A stretch of DNA of 64,000 nucleotides from Apodemus sylvaticus (GCF_947179515.1 NC_067483.1:88203835-88267834), one strand, 5' to 3'. Positions 1-11,890 are shown, counted from the stretch's first letter. The notes: a model not told the origin generated them from the letters alone. Numbers and translations are program-made.

Positions 1-82
1 GAGTTCCAGGACAGCCAGGGCTATACAGAGAAACCCTGTCTCGAAAACAAACAAACAAACAAACAAACAAACAAATAAAAAA
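1..82 (+). repeat. B1 SINE, 3' part, cut by window edge
   Basis: The window opens inside the right half of a B1 element (gagttccaggacagcc) and runs through its end into a (CAAA)n tail from about 45 to 82. Confidence 0.9.
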
Positions 83-220
83 ACCACTGAGCTATCTTTC
101 CAGCCCTAAATCCTGCCTTTACCTTAAGGTCATCATCAGATTTTCAGGGTCTTCCCCATCTTTTTCTGTTGTTGTTTTGTCTTGTCTTGCTTTTGCTGTT
201 GTTGTTGACTGGTTGGTTTT

Positions 221-355
221 CGAGACACGGTTTCTCTGTGTAGTCCTGACTGTTCTGGAACTCACTCTGTAGACCAGGCTGGCCTTGAACTCAGAGATCC
301 TCCTATTTCTATTTCCCAACTGCTGGGATTAAAGGCATGCCACCACTACGTGGCC
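221..355 (-). repeat. B1 SINE
   Basis: Reads as the reverse complement of B1, from a gagacacggtttctctg tail side to the ccaccactacgtggcc head. Some divergence from the young consensus. Confidence 0.88.
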
Positions 356-356
356 T

Positions 357-811
357 GTGAGCTCCGTTTTAAGGCCACGTCCCCCTCTTCTGGATTCCCA
401 TAGTGCCTCATTAGGACCAGTGCCACACGACAGGGTAACTTCTGAGCAGTGCCTGGCTTTTTCCAGTTTAGGGGATTGAGCTTCTCTGTGACTTTGCTTT
501 AGGCAGGGTTAGGTCACAGAACTTGTGACACTTACACAGTTTGTACGGATTAGGGTACAATTGAAGCAGGTACAGCAGAGAACCCCAAAAAGGCTATCCA
601 AACTGGACAGACAAGTTATTTTCCCTCATATACCAACATAAAGACAGTAGCAATGATCATAGCTGGGTAAGTTATTATACTCCACATGGGCCATAGATCT
701 AGAACGTTCCCTAAAGGCTGTCCTGTTGAAGGCTTGGTTTCCAGCATGGTACTATTGGAAAGTGCTGGAAGATTTTAAGAGGTGGGCTCATTAGGAAGAG
801 GCTGGGCCATT
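357..811. other. Non-repetitive intergenic stretch, nothing recognised
   Basis: No SINE, coding exon or regulatory motif that I can support between the two flanking B1 elements. Confidence 0.5.
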
Positions 812-1021
812 GCCAGGCAGTGGTGGTGCACGCCTGTAATCCCAGCACTCTGGGAGGCAGAGGCAGGTGGATTTCTGAGTTGGAGGCCAGCCTGGTCTAC
901 AGAATGAATTCCAGGATAGCCAGGGCTACACAGAGAAACCCTGTCTTGAAAAAACCAAATCCAAAAAACAAACAAACAAACAAACAAAACAAACAAACAA
1001 ACAAAAAACCAAAACTCAAAA
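812..1021 (+). repeat. B1 SINE with long A-rich tail
   Basis: Complete B1 with head gccaggcagtggtggtgc at 812 and ctgtcttgaa near 950. The (CAAA)n tail of about 70 bases directly abuts the next B1. Confidence 0.93.
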
Positions 1022-1024
1022 CCA

Positions 1025-1199
1025 GCCGGGCGGTGGTGGCACACGTCTTTGATCCCAGCACTTGGGAGGCAGAGGCAGACGGATTTCTGAGTTTGAGGCC
1101 AGTCTGCTCTACAGAGTGAGTTCCAGGACAGCCAGGGCTACACAGAGAAACCCTGTCTTGAAAAATAAAAACAAAAACAAACAAACAAAAAAAAACCCA
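1025..1199 (+). repeat. B1 SINE, tandem to the previous one
   Basis: Complete B1 (gccgggcggtggtggc at 1025, ctgtcttgaa at about 1160) inserted at the tail of the preceding copy, giving a head-to-tail pair. Confidence 0.93.
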
Positions 1200-1579
1200 A
1201 CAACAATGAAAAAAGAGTCTGGGCCATTGACGAAGTCCCCTCTTTCTTTGCCTTTGGTCACCATGAGGTGCCACTCTTTGCTTCTGTCAGGACATGCTGT
1301 TGTTTCTCCAGAAGCCCAAAAAGCTGTGAGCCAACTAAGGCTGCGACTAAGGCCTGAAACTGGGAGCCCAAAGAAATCTTTTCCCTTGTTACATTGATTT
1401 CTCTCTTTTAGCTGTCGGCCACAGTGATGAGAGCTAATATGTTAGGTCCACCTAGGAACCTGGGGTCCTCCGTGTTCTGTCCTGATGTCCTAGGGTTACT
1501 GTTCTCACCCACATGTCACAGTTATCTCTCGCTTCGTTCCAGCCCATGAACAAGGGAAAGAAAGTTTAGGGAGTATCTG

Positions 1580-2150
1580 TCTTAGTCGGGGGTTTCTATT
1601 CCTGCACAAAACATCATAACCAAGAAGTAAGCTGGGGAGGAAAGGGTTTATTCAGCTTACACTTCCACACTGCTGTTCATCACCAAAGGAAGTCAGGACT
1701 GGAACTCACACAGGGCAGGAATTTGGAGGCAGGAGCTGATGCAGAGGCCACTGAGGGGTGCTGCTTACTGGGTTGCTTCCCCTGACTTGCTCAGCTTGCT
1801 TTCTTTTTTAAAGATTTATTTATTTATTTGTATGTATATGATTACACTGTAGCTGTACAGATGGTTGTGAGCCACCATGTGGTTGCTGGGAATTGAACTC
1901 AGGACCACTGGAAGAGCAGTCAGTGCTCTTAACTGTTGAGCCATCTTTCCAGCCTTCAGCTTGCTTTCTTATAGAACCCAGGACTACCAGCCTAGGGATG
2001 GTACCACCCACAATGCTTCCCTCCTCCCATCACTAACTGAGAAAATGCCTTACAGCTGTTCCTAATGGAGTCATTTCCTCAAGGGAGGCTCCTTTCTCTG
2101 TGATAACTCCAGCCTGTGTCAAGTTGACACACAAAACTAGCCGGCACAGC
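1580..2150. repeat. Mid-repetitive rodent element, family not assigned
   Basis: Begins near tcttagtcgggggtttctat and ends near gtcaagttgacacacaaaac, a layout I recognise as a common rodent dispersed repeat. A B2-type SINE interrupts it at 1808-1955. I do not assign the family from memory. Confidence 0.5.
1808..1955 (-). repeat. B2-type SINE, internally shortened
   Basis: Reverse complement of B2: aagatttatttatttat tail, then gttgctgggaattgaactc and agagcagtcagtgctctt to the ccatctttccagcc head. The part between the tail and the middle is deleted. Confidence 0.85.
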
Positions 2151-2536
2151 ATATATCTAGAGTCACTCATGGTGGCTTTTACAGCTGTCACCTCAGTACT
2201 CAGGATGCTGAGACAGGAGGATTATAAGGAGCTCAAACCAAAGCTAGAAAGTGGGAGGCATTGCTCCAGTTATATACCATATGGAATTATATTATATGGA
2301 TGCATGTAGCTGCAAGGAATTCTGGGAAAAGTTGGTCTCTAGCTATAGTAACGTGTTTGAGATGGTCTATTGAGCAAAAGACCACAAGCCTGGTGGCCTT
2401 AGTTCAAGGCCTGGAGCCCATGTGAAAATGGAAGAGTCAATTTCAGAAAGTTGTCCTTGGACATCTACCATGTGCACACTGTGATAGCAATGTGCACCCT
2501 CCTGTCCTCCCCATCGCTGAACTCCCTCCTCCCTCT

Positions 2537-2559
2537 AACACACACACACACACACACAC
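2537..2559. repeat. (CA)n microsatellite
   Basis: About eleven uninterrupted CA units, followed by a short (AAT)n run. Confidence 0.95.
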
Positions 2560-2598
2560 TAATAATAATAATACATTATAACAAGACTGGCTGGAAAG

Positions 2599-2712
2599 CT
2601 GGGTGGGAGGCAGAGGCAGGCAAATCTCTGCAAGTTTAAGGACAGCCTGGTTTACATAGTGAGTTTCAGGACGGCCAGAGGTACATAATAAAGAGACTCT
2701 GTCCCCAAAACA
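2599..2712 (+). repeat. B1 SINE, 5'-truncated and diverged
   Basis: Starts at gggtgggaggcagaggcagg and ends at gactctgtccccaaaac. It lacks the usual head. Confidence 0.8.
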
Positions 2713-2733
2713 AAATAAGAACAAAAAAAGATT

Positions 2734-2925
2734 GGCTGGCAAGATGGCTCAGTAGGTCTAGCTTTTGCTGACAAGCCTGACAGCCCAAGTTTGATCCCCA
2801 GTACCCTCTGTAGAAGGAGAGAACTGACTCTTTCAAGTTGTCCTCTGATCTCCACATATGAACTCTAGCAAATCTCCCTCCCCACATAAATCCATACATG
2901 GATACATATATATGCTTTTAAAAAA
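2734..2925 (+). repeat. B3-type SINE
   Basis: ggctggcaagatggctcag head, ccaagtttgatccccag middle and gttgtcctctgatctccac right part, ending in an A/T-rich tail. This matches the older B2-related B3 layout. Confidence 0.75.
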
Positions 2926-2959
2926 CTCAATTACTATGGGAAAATGTATATTTGGTATA

Positions 2960-3195
2960 TTACTAGCTATTTTAGTTTTAGATTATGGTGAGTGCCGCAG
3001 AGGACAGGAGACCAGCTAAAACAGCAGCTAGCCTCGTGGACTGGACATCTACTAGACTTTTGGATTCCCCATTCCCAGATGCCCATTGTTGGGTTAGTTA
3101 GACTGCACACTGTAAGTCATCACAATAAATTCCCTTAATATATAGAGACATTCCATTAGTTCTATGACCCTAGAGAATCCTGACTGAGCTGGAGA
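2960..3195. repeat. Degraded LTR-like dispersed repeat
   Basis: Contains aataaattcccttaatatat and gttctatgaccctagagaatc, a block I associate with old retrotransposon LTR ends in rodents. The family is uncertain. Confidence 0.35.
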
Positions 3196-3269
3196 GTAAA
3201 GCAGTAGGCTCCAACAGATGTTCTGGAAAGTAAGTGCAAGCGGACAAAAACAAGAGTCTTCCTTCTTCC

Positions 3270-3660
3270 AAAGTCCTTACACTGGCCCCCAGCAGAAGGT
3301 GTGGCTTAGGTTAAAGGTGTGTGTCACCATACCCGGATGTGGAATTAGCTCTGTCGCAGGCTTGCCCTTCAGTGTTCTGGGATTAAAGATGTGTACTTCC
3401 TTACCTGGGCCTAAAATTTTCATGGCCCCTAAACCTTAAGATCTCCATGTCAAGATCCCAGTCAGAAGCCTGGGTCTTCCAGCCTCAAGATCTGGATCAC
3501 AGGTGTGCCCTCCATTTCTGGATTGTAGTTCATTGCAGATGTAGTCAACTTGACAACCAGGAAGAGCCACATATGGGTTCTCAGGAATTGAACCCTGATC
3601 CTCACACTACTTCTCCTTCCTCCTCTTTCCTCCCCCTCCCCTTATTCCTTAAGATGTTGT
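3270..3660. other. Probable old dispersed repeat, unassigned
   Basis: Holds ttaaaggtgtgtgtcacc and a second gattaaagatgtgtac-like repeat unit. It looks repeat-derived but too diverged to name. No gene signal. Confidence 0.3.
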
Positions 3661-3670
3661 AGTTTTTTTT

Positions 3671-3811
3671 AAAGATTTATTTATTCTATTTATATGAGTA
3701 CACTGTAGCTGTCTTCAAACACACCAGAAGAGATCTCATTACAGATGGTTATGAGCCACCATGTGGTTGCTGAGAACTGAACTAGGGACCTTTAGAAGAG
3801 CAGTCAAGCAG
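3671..3811 (-). repeat. B2-type SINE, 5'-truncated
   Basis: aaagatttatttattc tail, tacactgtagctgtcttc, then ccaccatgtggttgctg. The copy stops before the gagccatctctccagcc head. Confidence 0.85.
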
Positions 3812-4120
3812 GTTATTTCTATGCAGCTCTTGCAGATGTAAATGTGTAGCAGTCTTCCTGCCTTAGCTTCTCATTTGCTAGAATTTCAAAGGTATATACA
3901 CAGAGATGCCTGACATTTTATTTTAAATCTTAATCGCTTGTTTTATTCAAGTAGAGAGAAAAAAAAACACAGACACCATTGTTTAGGATATTTTATTTAG
4001 GTAAAAAAATAAGACATAAGACATTAGTAACATCAAGAGAATGTGTTAAAGAAACACATCAAGGAAAAAATGTGGGCAAAACCCAGAGCAATAGAATTCT
4101 CTGCTGCAGTGTAGGCAGCA

Positions 4121-4164
4121 GTGTGTGTGTGCGTGCGTGCGTGCGTGCGTGCGTGCGTGTGTGT
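4121..4164. repeat. (TG)n/(TGCG)n compound microsatellite
   Basis: Alternating tg units grade into seven or so tgcg units and back to tg. Confidence 0.93.
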
Positions 4165-4267
4165 GATATTATTTGTATGTGCATGTGTATGCACGGGTGG
4201 GTGTCTGCGTATATTGCTTGTATGTGTGTCTGTGTGTAGGTCAAAGGCCCTAATCTGCATGCATACC

Positions 4268-4372
4268 TGGATGCCAGAAGAGGGCCTCAGATGCCAGTAG
4301 AGAGGATTATTGAACTCAGGACCTCTGGAGGAGCAGAATGTGCTCTTACCTGCTGAGCCACCTCTCCAGTTC
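4268..4372 (-). repeat. B3-type SINE fragment
   Basis: attgaactcaggacctctgg and cttacctgctgagccacctc identify the reverse complement of the B2/B3 head half. Confidence 0.7.
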
Positions 4373-4384
4373 CTTCACTTTGAT

Positions 4385-4560
4385 TTTTTTTTTTTTCGGA
4401 GGGGGACTCTCCCTGAACCCAGAGCTACAGTCTGCCTAGTCTGGCTGGCCTGTAACCCCCTGGGGTCCTCCTGTCTCTGCCTCCCCAGGATCGGATTACA
4501 GGCACACACTATTTATCACAGACACACACTATCATGCCGGGTTTTTTACAGCTGCTGAAG
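4385..4560 (-). repeat. B4-like SINE remnant
   Basis: Poly(T), then ctgaacccagagctacag and cctcctgtctctgcctcccc followed by ggattacaggcacac. This is the B1-like half of a B4-type composite SINE, diverged. Confidence 0.5.
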
Positions 4561-4779
4561 ATCTGAGCTCAGATCCTCAGGCTTGTGCTGCAGGTACTTT
4601 GCTAGGCTTAAACTTGCTAAGTAGCTCAGGCTGGTTTTGATCTCAGGGCTTCGACCTCTTTCATGCTGGGATTATAAGAGTGTAGCAGCCCTTGTGACTT
4701 CAATCCATCAGATCCAATAATGTTTGAAGTGGCTCTGGCCGGTGGAGACATTGGATGCAGCTTAGGCAAGCTCTACTGA

Positions 4780-4810
4780 GAGAGAGAAAAGAGAAGAGAG
4801 AAGAGAGGGA

Positions 4811-4872
<62 letters not shown>
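4780..4872. repeat. (GA)n microsatellite
   Basis: Impure gagaa/gaggga repeats lead into more than 50 bases of pure GA. Confidence 0.96.
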
Positions 4873-5585
4873 ACTCACACCTCCAGGGTTAGCGGACCCT
4901 GTGTGGTGCGTTTGCAGATGGCCATCAATTCCTGGCCAGGGGTCGACATGGAGCAGCCAGTGTGTTCTGCATGTCCTCTCACTCACTGAGCCATGTGTCG
5001 GGCCTGCACAGCAGCAGTCTGTCACCCCGAGGAGATGGCACATGAGAGATCTGCCCTGGCAGGTGTAGAAGGCCCAGGTAAGCTGTGCGAGCAGGTGGCT
5101 CAGATGCCTTCCGCGGTGACTCTTGCTTCTCTTACTCTGTTCCTAGGACCTCAAAGGTTGTTCCTTGGATCCGTTGGCTGAGAAGGAATGAATTCAGGCC
5201 TGACTTGCAGATGGCACTGCAGGAAATGCTGGCACCAACAGAAAATGGGCAGCTGAAGCCCTTAGCCCCGCTCCAGGTGGAGCTGCAGAACTTGGGTAAA
5301 AGAATGTCTCGCAGCGGGCAGATCATCAAGAGGCGCATGGATTTGTGTACTTGGCCTGAACTGAGAGCCGGATGGAGGGAGGAAGAGCTCTACAGTGACT
5401 CGGTGGTAAGGGAGGAAAGCGGTTGTCAGGTGACCACCAGACCTCAGACGGAGGATGTGGCCGGATCTCTCCAGATAGGCACAGAATGAGAGGAAGGTAT
5501 TTGTGTCACAGGTGTTTACTTTGTGAGTCAGCACACACACACACAATATTTGCCTGAGACAATTAGGTTAAAAAGAAGAAAGGTT
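4873..5585. other. Intergenic stretch without recognised gene
   Basis: A pyrimidine-rich acceptor-like site ends at gttcctag (about 5,147) and is followed by a short open frame. No homology is recognisable, so I do not call an exon. A short (CA)n lies at 5,530-5,544. Confidence 0.4.
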
Positions 5586-5753
5586 AGGCTGGATTGATGG
5601 CTCATGGGTTAAGATCACTGGCTGCTTTTTGAGAGGTGTTGAATTCAATTCCCAGCAACCATATGGTGGCTCGGACCCATCTATACTGGGGTCTGATGCC
5701 CAATTTTGGCATTCAGGTATACATGCAGACAGAAGACTGTATGGATAAATAAC
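5586..5753 (+). repeat. B2-type SINE, diverged
   Basis: ggctggattgatggctcatg head, caattcccagcaaccatatg middle and a gataaataactaag tail. Confidence 0.82.
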
Positions 5754-7799
5754 TAAGAAGAAAGGTTTATCTGGGCTGAGGTTTGGATGTTTCCGGCTGT
5801 TTCTTTTGGGCTTGTGGCAAGGCAGTATGCTATTGGTGAGTACTCCTGCCTCACAGCTAGGAACAAGAGAGGAATACCCTTTTTAAAGGCACCCCTCCCC
5901 CTCTGCATCTTAAATCTTATTTAAAATCTACTTAGTCCTATTCCCTCAAGGTCCCACCTCCTGGTAGCATCCTTTTAATGCAAAATCTGTCAGGTCAATA
6001 CATTTAAACCAGGATTCCCAAAGCGAATTCCTGCAAAGGAGCCCCGCCAATTTGTGGAGGTGAATCTGTCTCTTTCCGGGCACACTCAGTGGGTCCCTAC
6101 GGCAGTGATCGTGTCAGGAAGAGTGGCAGCTATACCTATGACCACACAGGGATGACTGGAGTTCACTGGCATCGACTGCTTAGCAGCAGTAGACTGGCTA
6201 ACAGCAGAGACCATGTTCAGCCCACACTGCTGCCCGGCCAGGAACCCAGCCAGCCACCGAGAGCAAGCCGACCACACTGGATTCTTTCCATCTTGCTAGG
6301 GACAGAGATTTGTCCTTTGTGGGTTCTGGGGATGCTTTCCCTGCCCCCAGTGTTTCGGCCACACCGCGTCTCTCGTCTCCTCTGTGCACCACACAGTATT
6401 GCCTCTTAATAAGGACGCTGCTTTTCATTGAGTAGAAACGGCCTGACCTGGTTTAATCCCATACCGAGGAGCAGCTGATTGCCCAGGAGCAGCTGACCTA
6501 ATGGAAAGGAGGGATAAGCTGCCAGGTGCTTACTGGGCACTGATGCTTTGAAAGAATGAGGCTCTGTCTGACAGGGCAGAACGGGTGCTCTGAAGGAGAT
6601 TGTAATATGGCCGACGCATGGGTCTGGGACTCCAGGAGTGGACAGCATAGGGGACCCAGCCTCAAACACAAAGCAAACACCATGGGGGCAGGGCCTAGGG
6701 TAGAGCAGAGGGTCAAAGTAATACATCAGTGTCACATTTATGTGTAGAATGCCTTCCCTTCAGCCTTCTGGGGTCCCATCCCCATCCAATAGAAGCTAAA
6801 CAGTCCCTAAGGGAGGTAGCCCTACCTCATGACTGACAATGTCAACAGTTGTGGAAAGTTATTTAAGTACCTATCTTTAGTGTCCCTGAGACCTAGCTCC
6901 CCAACCTGCCCCACCCAGGGGGGTTGTTAGGATTCCCTCTTCTGCTGATGCAACTCTTCAGGCCTCACAGTCACCTCAGAATTGATGACTTTAGGACAAG
7001 CTACTAAGACTGACCTTTTCCTGTCGGGATCCGCAGACTTGAAATCTCTTGAGGCCATAGTATTAGCTTCAGCGGGTGTGAAAATCCGGGACTCCATCTC
7101 TACTCTGGGTCTCCTAACAGTCCCCTAGTTACCGGTCTCCAGCTCCTTGAGGGGACCTGTGGAGACAAACCTGAAGCTAGAAGAGCATACATAGTCAGGC
7201 TTAGGCTGCACACAGCCTGTTCTACTTCACCCAAGTTCCGGAGGTTTGGAGGGAAGAGGGCGTTTTCGCTAGGTGGTTCAATGACCCAGACCGGTTCTCC
7301 AGGCACAAGAGACTAGGGGCGGGGCCCAGCTCAGCTCTCTCCCTCGGGTACAAATCCACCTGGAGAACCAGTTTGCACTGGTCCCCAGGACTCCGCAGAG
7401 GGCTTCCCCTCCCACCCCCCAGGGAGCTTGGGGGCGTCACCCACACTGGAGGAGGAGGGGAGGAAGAACCAGGGATGCACTAGAGCGATGGGGGACCAGA
7501 GTCAGGGCTGAGGTCAGGGCACCCGCGGGATTAGCCTTCCCACACACCACGCCGCCACGCAGCAATTGGGATTTGCGGGAAGGAGCAGATGAGTAGCCAT
7601 CTGCTGGCCAGCCTGGAGCCAGCGTGGTTGCCTTGGTGCTGCCTCAGGGCAAATGATGGGTCAGCCAAGCCTGGCATACCTCGGACCTGGGCACTTCATG
7701 TGGAAGCTAGTGACAGCTGAAACTTCTCTTTTCCCCTTCCTCCTTCCTTTCCCCCTTCTCTTCCTCAGAATCAAGTAGCTTTGGTTATAGACTCTCCTG
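5754..7799. other. Largely non-repetitive intergenic stretch
   Basis: The first 250 bases may be an old transposable element remnant (ccacctcctggtagcatcc). The rest is unique-looking and moderately GC-rich around 7,300-7,650. Open frames here are short and resemble nothing I know. Confidence 0.4.
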
Positions 7800-7976
7800 G
7801 TTTTATTTCATGTTCCTCGGTGTCTTGTCTGTATGTCTGTCTGTGTGAGACTGTCAGATCTCCTGGAACTAGAATTACAGACAGTTGTGAGCTGTCATGA
7901 GGGCGCTGGGAACTGAACTCAAGACCTGTGGAAGAACAGCCAGTGCTCCTACCCACTGGACCATTCCTCCAGCCCA
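7800..7976 (-). repeat. B3-type SINE
   Basis: tctcctggaactagaattac and gcgctgggaactgaactc lead to the tggaccattcctccagccc head. Confidence 0.8.
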
Positions 7977-8020
7977 GCTAGTGTTTTGGTTTGTTTGTTT
8001 GCTTGCTTTCTTAAATCAGT

Positions 8021-8148
8021 TTCTCCAGATAGGGTTTCTCTGGGTAGCCCTCTCTGTCCTGGACTCACTCTGTAAACCAGACTGACTACAAACTCATAGA
8101 AATTGGCCTTCCTCTGTATCCGGAGTGCATGTGCCACTACTGCCAGTA
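8021..8148 (-). repeat. B1 SINE, old
   Basis: agggtttctctgggtagccc to gtgccactactgcc, with substitutions throughout. Confidence 0.8.
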
Positions 8149-8301
8149 TTTTGTTTTAAAGTCTAGACTTTTCCCTGCTACTTTCCTTAATCTTGCCAAC
8201 ATTATGGCAAGGCTAGCCTGGTCCTGTGGACTGGGGCCCTCTATGGGCTGGGACCTTGATGGTGGAAATCTTAGCGAACAAATCTTTCTTTTGTTGTTGT
8301 T

Positions 8302-8333
<32 letters not shown>

Positions 8334-8334
8334 A

Positions 8335-8450
8335 CAAGACAGGGTTTCTCTGTGTAACTCACTGTGTAGACCAGGCTGGCCTGGAACTCCCAGAGACCTA
8401 CCTGCCTCTGCCTCCTGAGTGCTAGGAATCAGGTGTGCACCACCAGCACT
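8335..8450 (-). repeat. B1 SINE with internal deletion
   Basis: caagacagggtttctctgtg is followed at once by aactcactgtgtagaccagg, so the segment between the two B1 landmarks is missing. A (TTTTG)n tail lies at 8,308-8,330. Confidence 0.88.
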
Positions 8451-8463
8451 CAACTGTTTGCTT

Positions 8464-8577
8464 TTTGAGACAAGGTCTGTGTGGCTCTGGCTGGCCTGGA
8501 ACTTATTCTGTAGATCAGACTGGCCTGGAACTCGGAGCTCTGCTTCTGCCTCCTGAGTGCCGGCTACCATTCCAGCA
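8464..8577 (-). repeat. B1-related SINE, diverged
   Basis: ttgagacaaggtctgtgtgg, ggcctggaacttattctg and tctgcctcctgagtgc. Adjacent to the previous B1 in the same orientation. Confidence 0.75.
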
Positions 8578-10380
8578 AGTGAGCAAATTTAACAGTCAGC
8601 ATCTTTAATATGTCAGCAGTCCAATTTTCCCTTCCTACAGCTGCTAACACATCTGGGTAGCACACCCATTCACCCTCGAGCACAGCTTCAACTGGACTCT
8701 ATGTTGTGCAACTTACTATTTCCTAATCACACTTACTCTGTCCTTGAACACAGTGATTTATGACTGTTTTTCTCTGTTGTGTCCCTTCCAACTTGTGGGT
8801 CCCAAGGACAAAACTCGGGTCTTCAGGCTTGGTGGCAAATACTTTACCCACTAACCTTAACCTTCTCACTAGCTCTATTCCGTGGTGAGGTAGGGGATAG
8901 GGGTTGGGGGGCAGCAGGTTTTCATGAAGTTCAGGTACTCTCAAACTTAATATGTAAGAGCAAAGATGACCTAGAAATTCTGGTCCTCCTGGCTCCATTT
9001 TCCCATGCTGGTATTACAGGCTGTGACCAGTGAGCTCATGGGACTTTTGAGTCTGAAGTCAGTCTGAGCAACATACCTGGACTGTCTCAAGAAACACACA
9101 CACACACTTTAAAGCAAGAGTGTAGGTGAAGTGCTCTGGTTATGGTCACAATTTCAATGGTCTGACCGTTTTCTGCTCAGAGCCTGAAATCTCCTCAGAC
9201 CAAACACTGCTGATTATGAAAGAATGAAGCTCAGAAGTGTAAACAGGGTCGTTCTGTCCAGGGGCAGCAGGACTCACAGGTACCCACCTGCAGTTTCAGG
9301 ACCTGAAGCAGGAAGATCAAAAGGCCAGCCTGGGCTCCTTAGGAGGACCATGTCTCAAACGCGGATCTATCTGAGACACAGGCTGGGCACTGATGGAAAG
9401 GCGGGGTCAACCCTGCCTTCTCCGATCACCAGGGGACACCGTAAGTCCCTTGTGAGAGCTGCGGGCTGACAGTTGGATCCTTCCTATTTCCTGTACGTCC
9501 CCTGCCTGACCGCTTTTCTCCTGCGTCCCATTCAGTAACGTCTTTCCTGTAGTCACCCAGAACCCAGTCCCTGGCACCATTAACACCCTTTTCCCAGGGA
9601 GTGTCACAACCACTACATCCACCAAATCCCAGTCATCCTATCTTTCAAGAACATCCCGGATGCCACCACTATGTCCGAGGCGCAGTGTGACCGCACATTT
9701 AGCTTTTACTAAATGGTTTCCCATCTCCTTCTTCCTGTTCTCAGTGTCCTGACACATAGCAGCTGGAATGATCTCGCTAACGCACCTCTTACGGGCTCCT
9801 TTGACTTGACTCCCAACCAGGGCCTGCAGGCCCTATGACGCCCCGCCCCACCCCACGTGTTCTGGCTCCACAGCTGTTCTCCTCCTCTTCTGCTTTAGCC
9901 ACGCCCACACCCTCTTCAGGTTGCTCGAGCACACCGAGCACACCGGGCTGTCTGCACTTGATTGGAACCAACAGAACCTGACACACTTCTCTCTCTCTGA
10001 TCCTTGCTTCTGTTTCTTCAGGGCTTTACTGGAAAGACATCTTATTGATGACAACTTGCGACTCCCCCACCCCTACCATGCCAACTTCTTTACAACATAT
10101 TTACCTCCACTTCTTTTTGGTTTAGCATTTGCCAATGTATTTACGAATCTATTTGAATGCATCGTTTCTCTCACCATAATGCAGCCCCGTGGATATAGGG
10201 CCTAGCTGTTCTGTTCAGCCCTGTAGGCCCACAGCATCTCTAGGTACATAGGAGTAGCTCATAAATACTAGGTGGAGCAAAGGTAGATGGGGGTGGGGCA
10301 GGGTGGGATAGCTGCAGGAGGTTACCTAACTAGAAACTAGCTGTTGGCCTAGATCCTGGACTTTTGTTGTTGTTTTGTTT
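8578..10380. other. Intergenic stretch with faint SINE remnants
   Basis: Weak B4-like pieces at about 8,780-8,880 and 9,263-9,360 and a short (CA)n at 9,096-9,110. The remainder looks unique, and no exon is supported. The open frame ending at 10,205 shows no recognisable domain. Confidence 0.4.
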
Positions 10381-10516
10381 TGAGACAGGGTTTCTCTGTA
10401 TAGCCCTGGCTGTCCTGGAACTCACTCTGTAGACCATGCTGGCCTCGAACTCAGAAATCTGCCTGCCTCTGCCTCCCAAGTGCTGGGATTAAAGGCGTGT
10501 GCCACCACTACCCGAC
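10381..10516 (-). repeat. B1 SINE, young
   Basis: Near-consensus reverse B1 (tgagacagggtttctctgta to gccaccactacccgac) with a (TTG)n/T-rich tail side. Confidence 0.94.
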
Positions 10517-10539
10517 TGATCTTTAACTTTTTAACTATA

Positions 10540-10690
10540 AAGCTTTATGCTATATCATCTGCATGCACACTGCCATGCTTCCCACCATGATGATAGACTA
10601 AACCTCTGAAACTGTAAGCCAGTGCCAATTAAGTGTTGCCTTGATCACAGTGTCCCTTTACAACAATAAAACCCAAAGACATTCTCAAAA
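10540..10690. repeat. Dispersed rodent repeat, family not assigned
   Basis: Contains catgcttcccaccatgatga, then ctaaacctctgaaactg and aacaataaaaccc. The same order recurs at 59,655-59,815 in this window, which shows directly that it is repeated. Confidence 0.6.
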
Positions 10691-10865
10691 AATGTCTATA
10701 TGCTGTTTTTTAGAATTCTAGTTTTTATGTGTTTAATTTGGTATTTTCTGTCAGGCTTTGTATTTTCGTATATTTTCATTTAACTCTTGAAATGAGAAAT
10801 CTGCTACATATTTGTTGCAGGATATTTGACCACACTGTGACCCCTGAAAAAAAAAATCCTGTTTT

Positions 10866-11540
10866 CTAGTTATGGTGTAGCTCAGCCTTTAGTGCATACC
10901 TTTAATCTCCTTGGCTAGAATACAGACTCATCCTTAGTACACACTTTAATCGCAAACACGGAAGGTAAAGTTAGTTTGTAGACAGAAGCACTCATGTTTG
11001 AAAGTGATGTCTACTTGTGTGGCAAAGTGATGAGTCACAAAGATTAGACAGTAGAGTGTCCCGATCCTCACAAGAAGAGAGAGCAAAGAGAAGGTATTTC
11101 CAGCACAGTACAGAGAGGAAGAGGAAGAAAGCAGTTTTCCTGGGAGAGTTTTACAGAGAAGGAATGAGAAAACAAATTAGACCCAGGTGAAGACGGAGAA
11201 TGAGAAGGAGCCAGAAGCTTAGGACCAGATTGCTAGAGTTAGTTTGAGGCCAAGCAGAGCAATTCAGGAAAAGTTGAAAGAAGCCAGATTGAATCAGTCA
11301 GCTTGGAGGGGAGCTTTTGAGCCAGAACAGCTGAGTTAAATCAGCCAGCAAGAGTTCAGAAAGAACTAGAAAGGATGAGCTTATTCAGTAGCAAGTCCTC
11401 AGAATTAAAAACATTCTAGATTTAGATTGTATGGAGGCTAGAATCGTCCAGGACTAGGCCTGTGGTAGCAGACTGAGGCAGTAAGATTGGAGATGATGGT
11501 GAATAAAAATTATTTTTACATATATTAAGGATATAGAAGT
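10866..11540. repeat. RMER1-like medium-reiterated rodent repeat
   Basis: A purine-rich stretch of agagaggaagagg and gccagaagcttagg blocks resembling RMER1-type elements as I remember them. No open frame of interest. Confidence 0.4.
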
Positions 11541-11565
11541 TTAAAGACCTGGAGACAGGGACTGG

Positions 11566-11640
11566 AGGTGTAGCCCAGTGATAGAATGCATCTAGGCCCG
11601 GTTTTCAATTCTCAGTCCTCCTAAATACAATCAATTAAAA
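11566..11640 (+). repeat. ID-like (tRNA-derived) SINE remnant
   Basis: gactggaggtgtagcccagtg resembles the tRNA-derived A-box region of ID elements. An A-rich tail follows. Confidence 0.5.
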
Positions 11641-11652
11641 AACAATAAGATA

Positions 11653-11749
11653 GCTGGGAGTGGTGGTGAATGCCTTTAACCCCAGCACTTGGGAGGCATA
11701 GGTAGGCAGATCTCAAGTTCGAGGCTAGCCTGGTCTACAGAGCAGGTTA
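11653..11749 (+). repeat. B1 SINE, 3'-truncated
   Basis: gctgggagtggtggtgaatg head to tggtctacagagcagg, where it stops and another SINE starts. Confidence 0.87.
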
Positions 11750-11758
11750 GGGTTGGGG

Positions 11759-11878
11759 CATTGTGATGCACACTTTTATTTCTAGCATTTGAGAAAACAG
11801 AGGTAAGTTTGAGGCCAGCCTGGTCTACATAGTGAATTCCAGGCTAGCTACGGATACAGAGGCCCTGTCTAAAAGACA
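11759..11878 (+). repeat. B1 SINE, old
   Basis: gcattgtgatgcacactttt to ggccctgtctaaaagac, diverged in the left half. Confidence 0.75.
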
Positions 11879-11890
11879 AAGGAAAAGAAC

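Noticed and set aside
4118..4250. Cys/Val/Arg-rich frames across the (TG)n region
   Set aside because: Translations of a microsatellite. The same applies to the His/Thr-rich frames on the other strand and to the Ser-Leu frame over the (GA)n at 4,800.
5085..5489. 134-codon open frame after an acceptor-like site
   Set aside because: No similarity to any family I know. The acceptor-like site is not joined to a convincing donor or upstream exon.
9921..10205. 94-codon open frame with a hydrophobic segment
   Set aside because: No recognisable domain, no promoter or splice context, and an ordinary length for chance in this composition.
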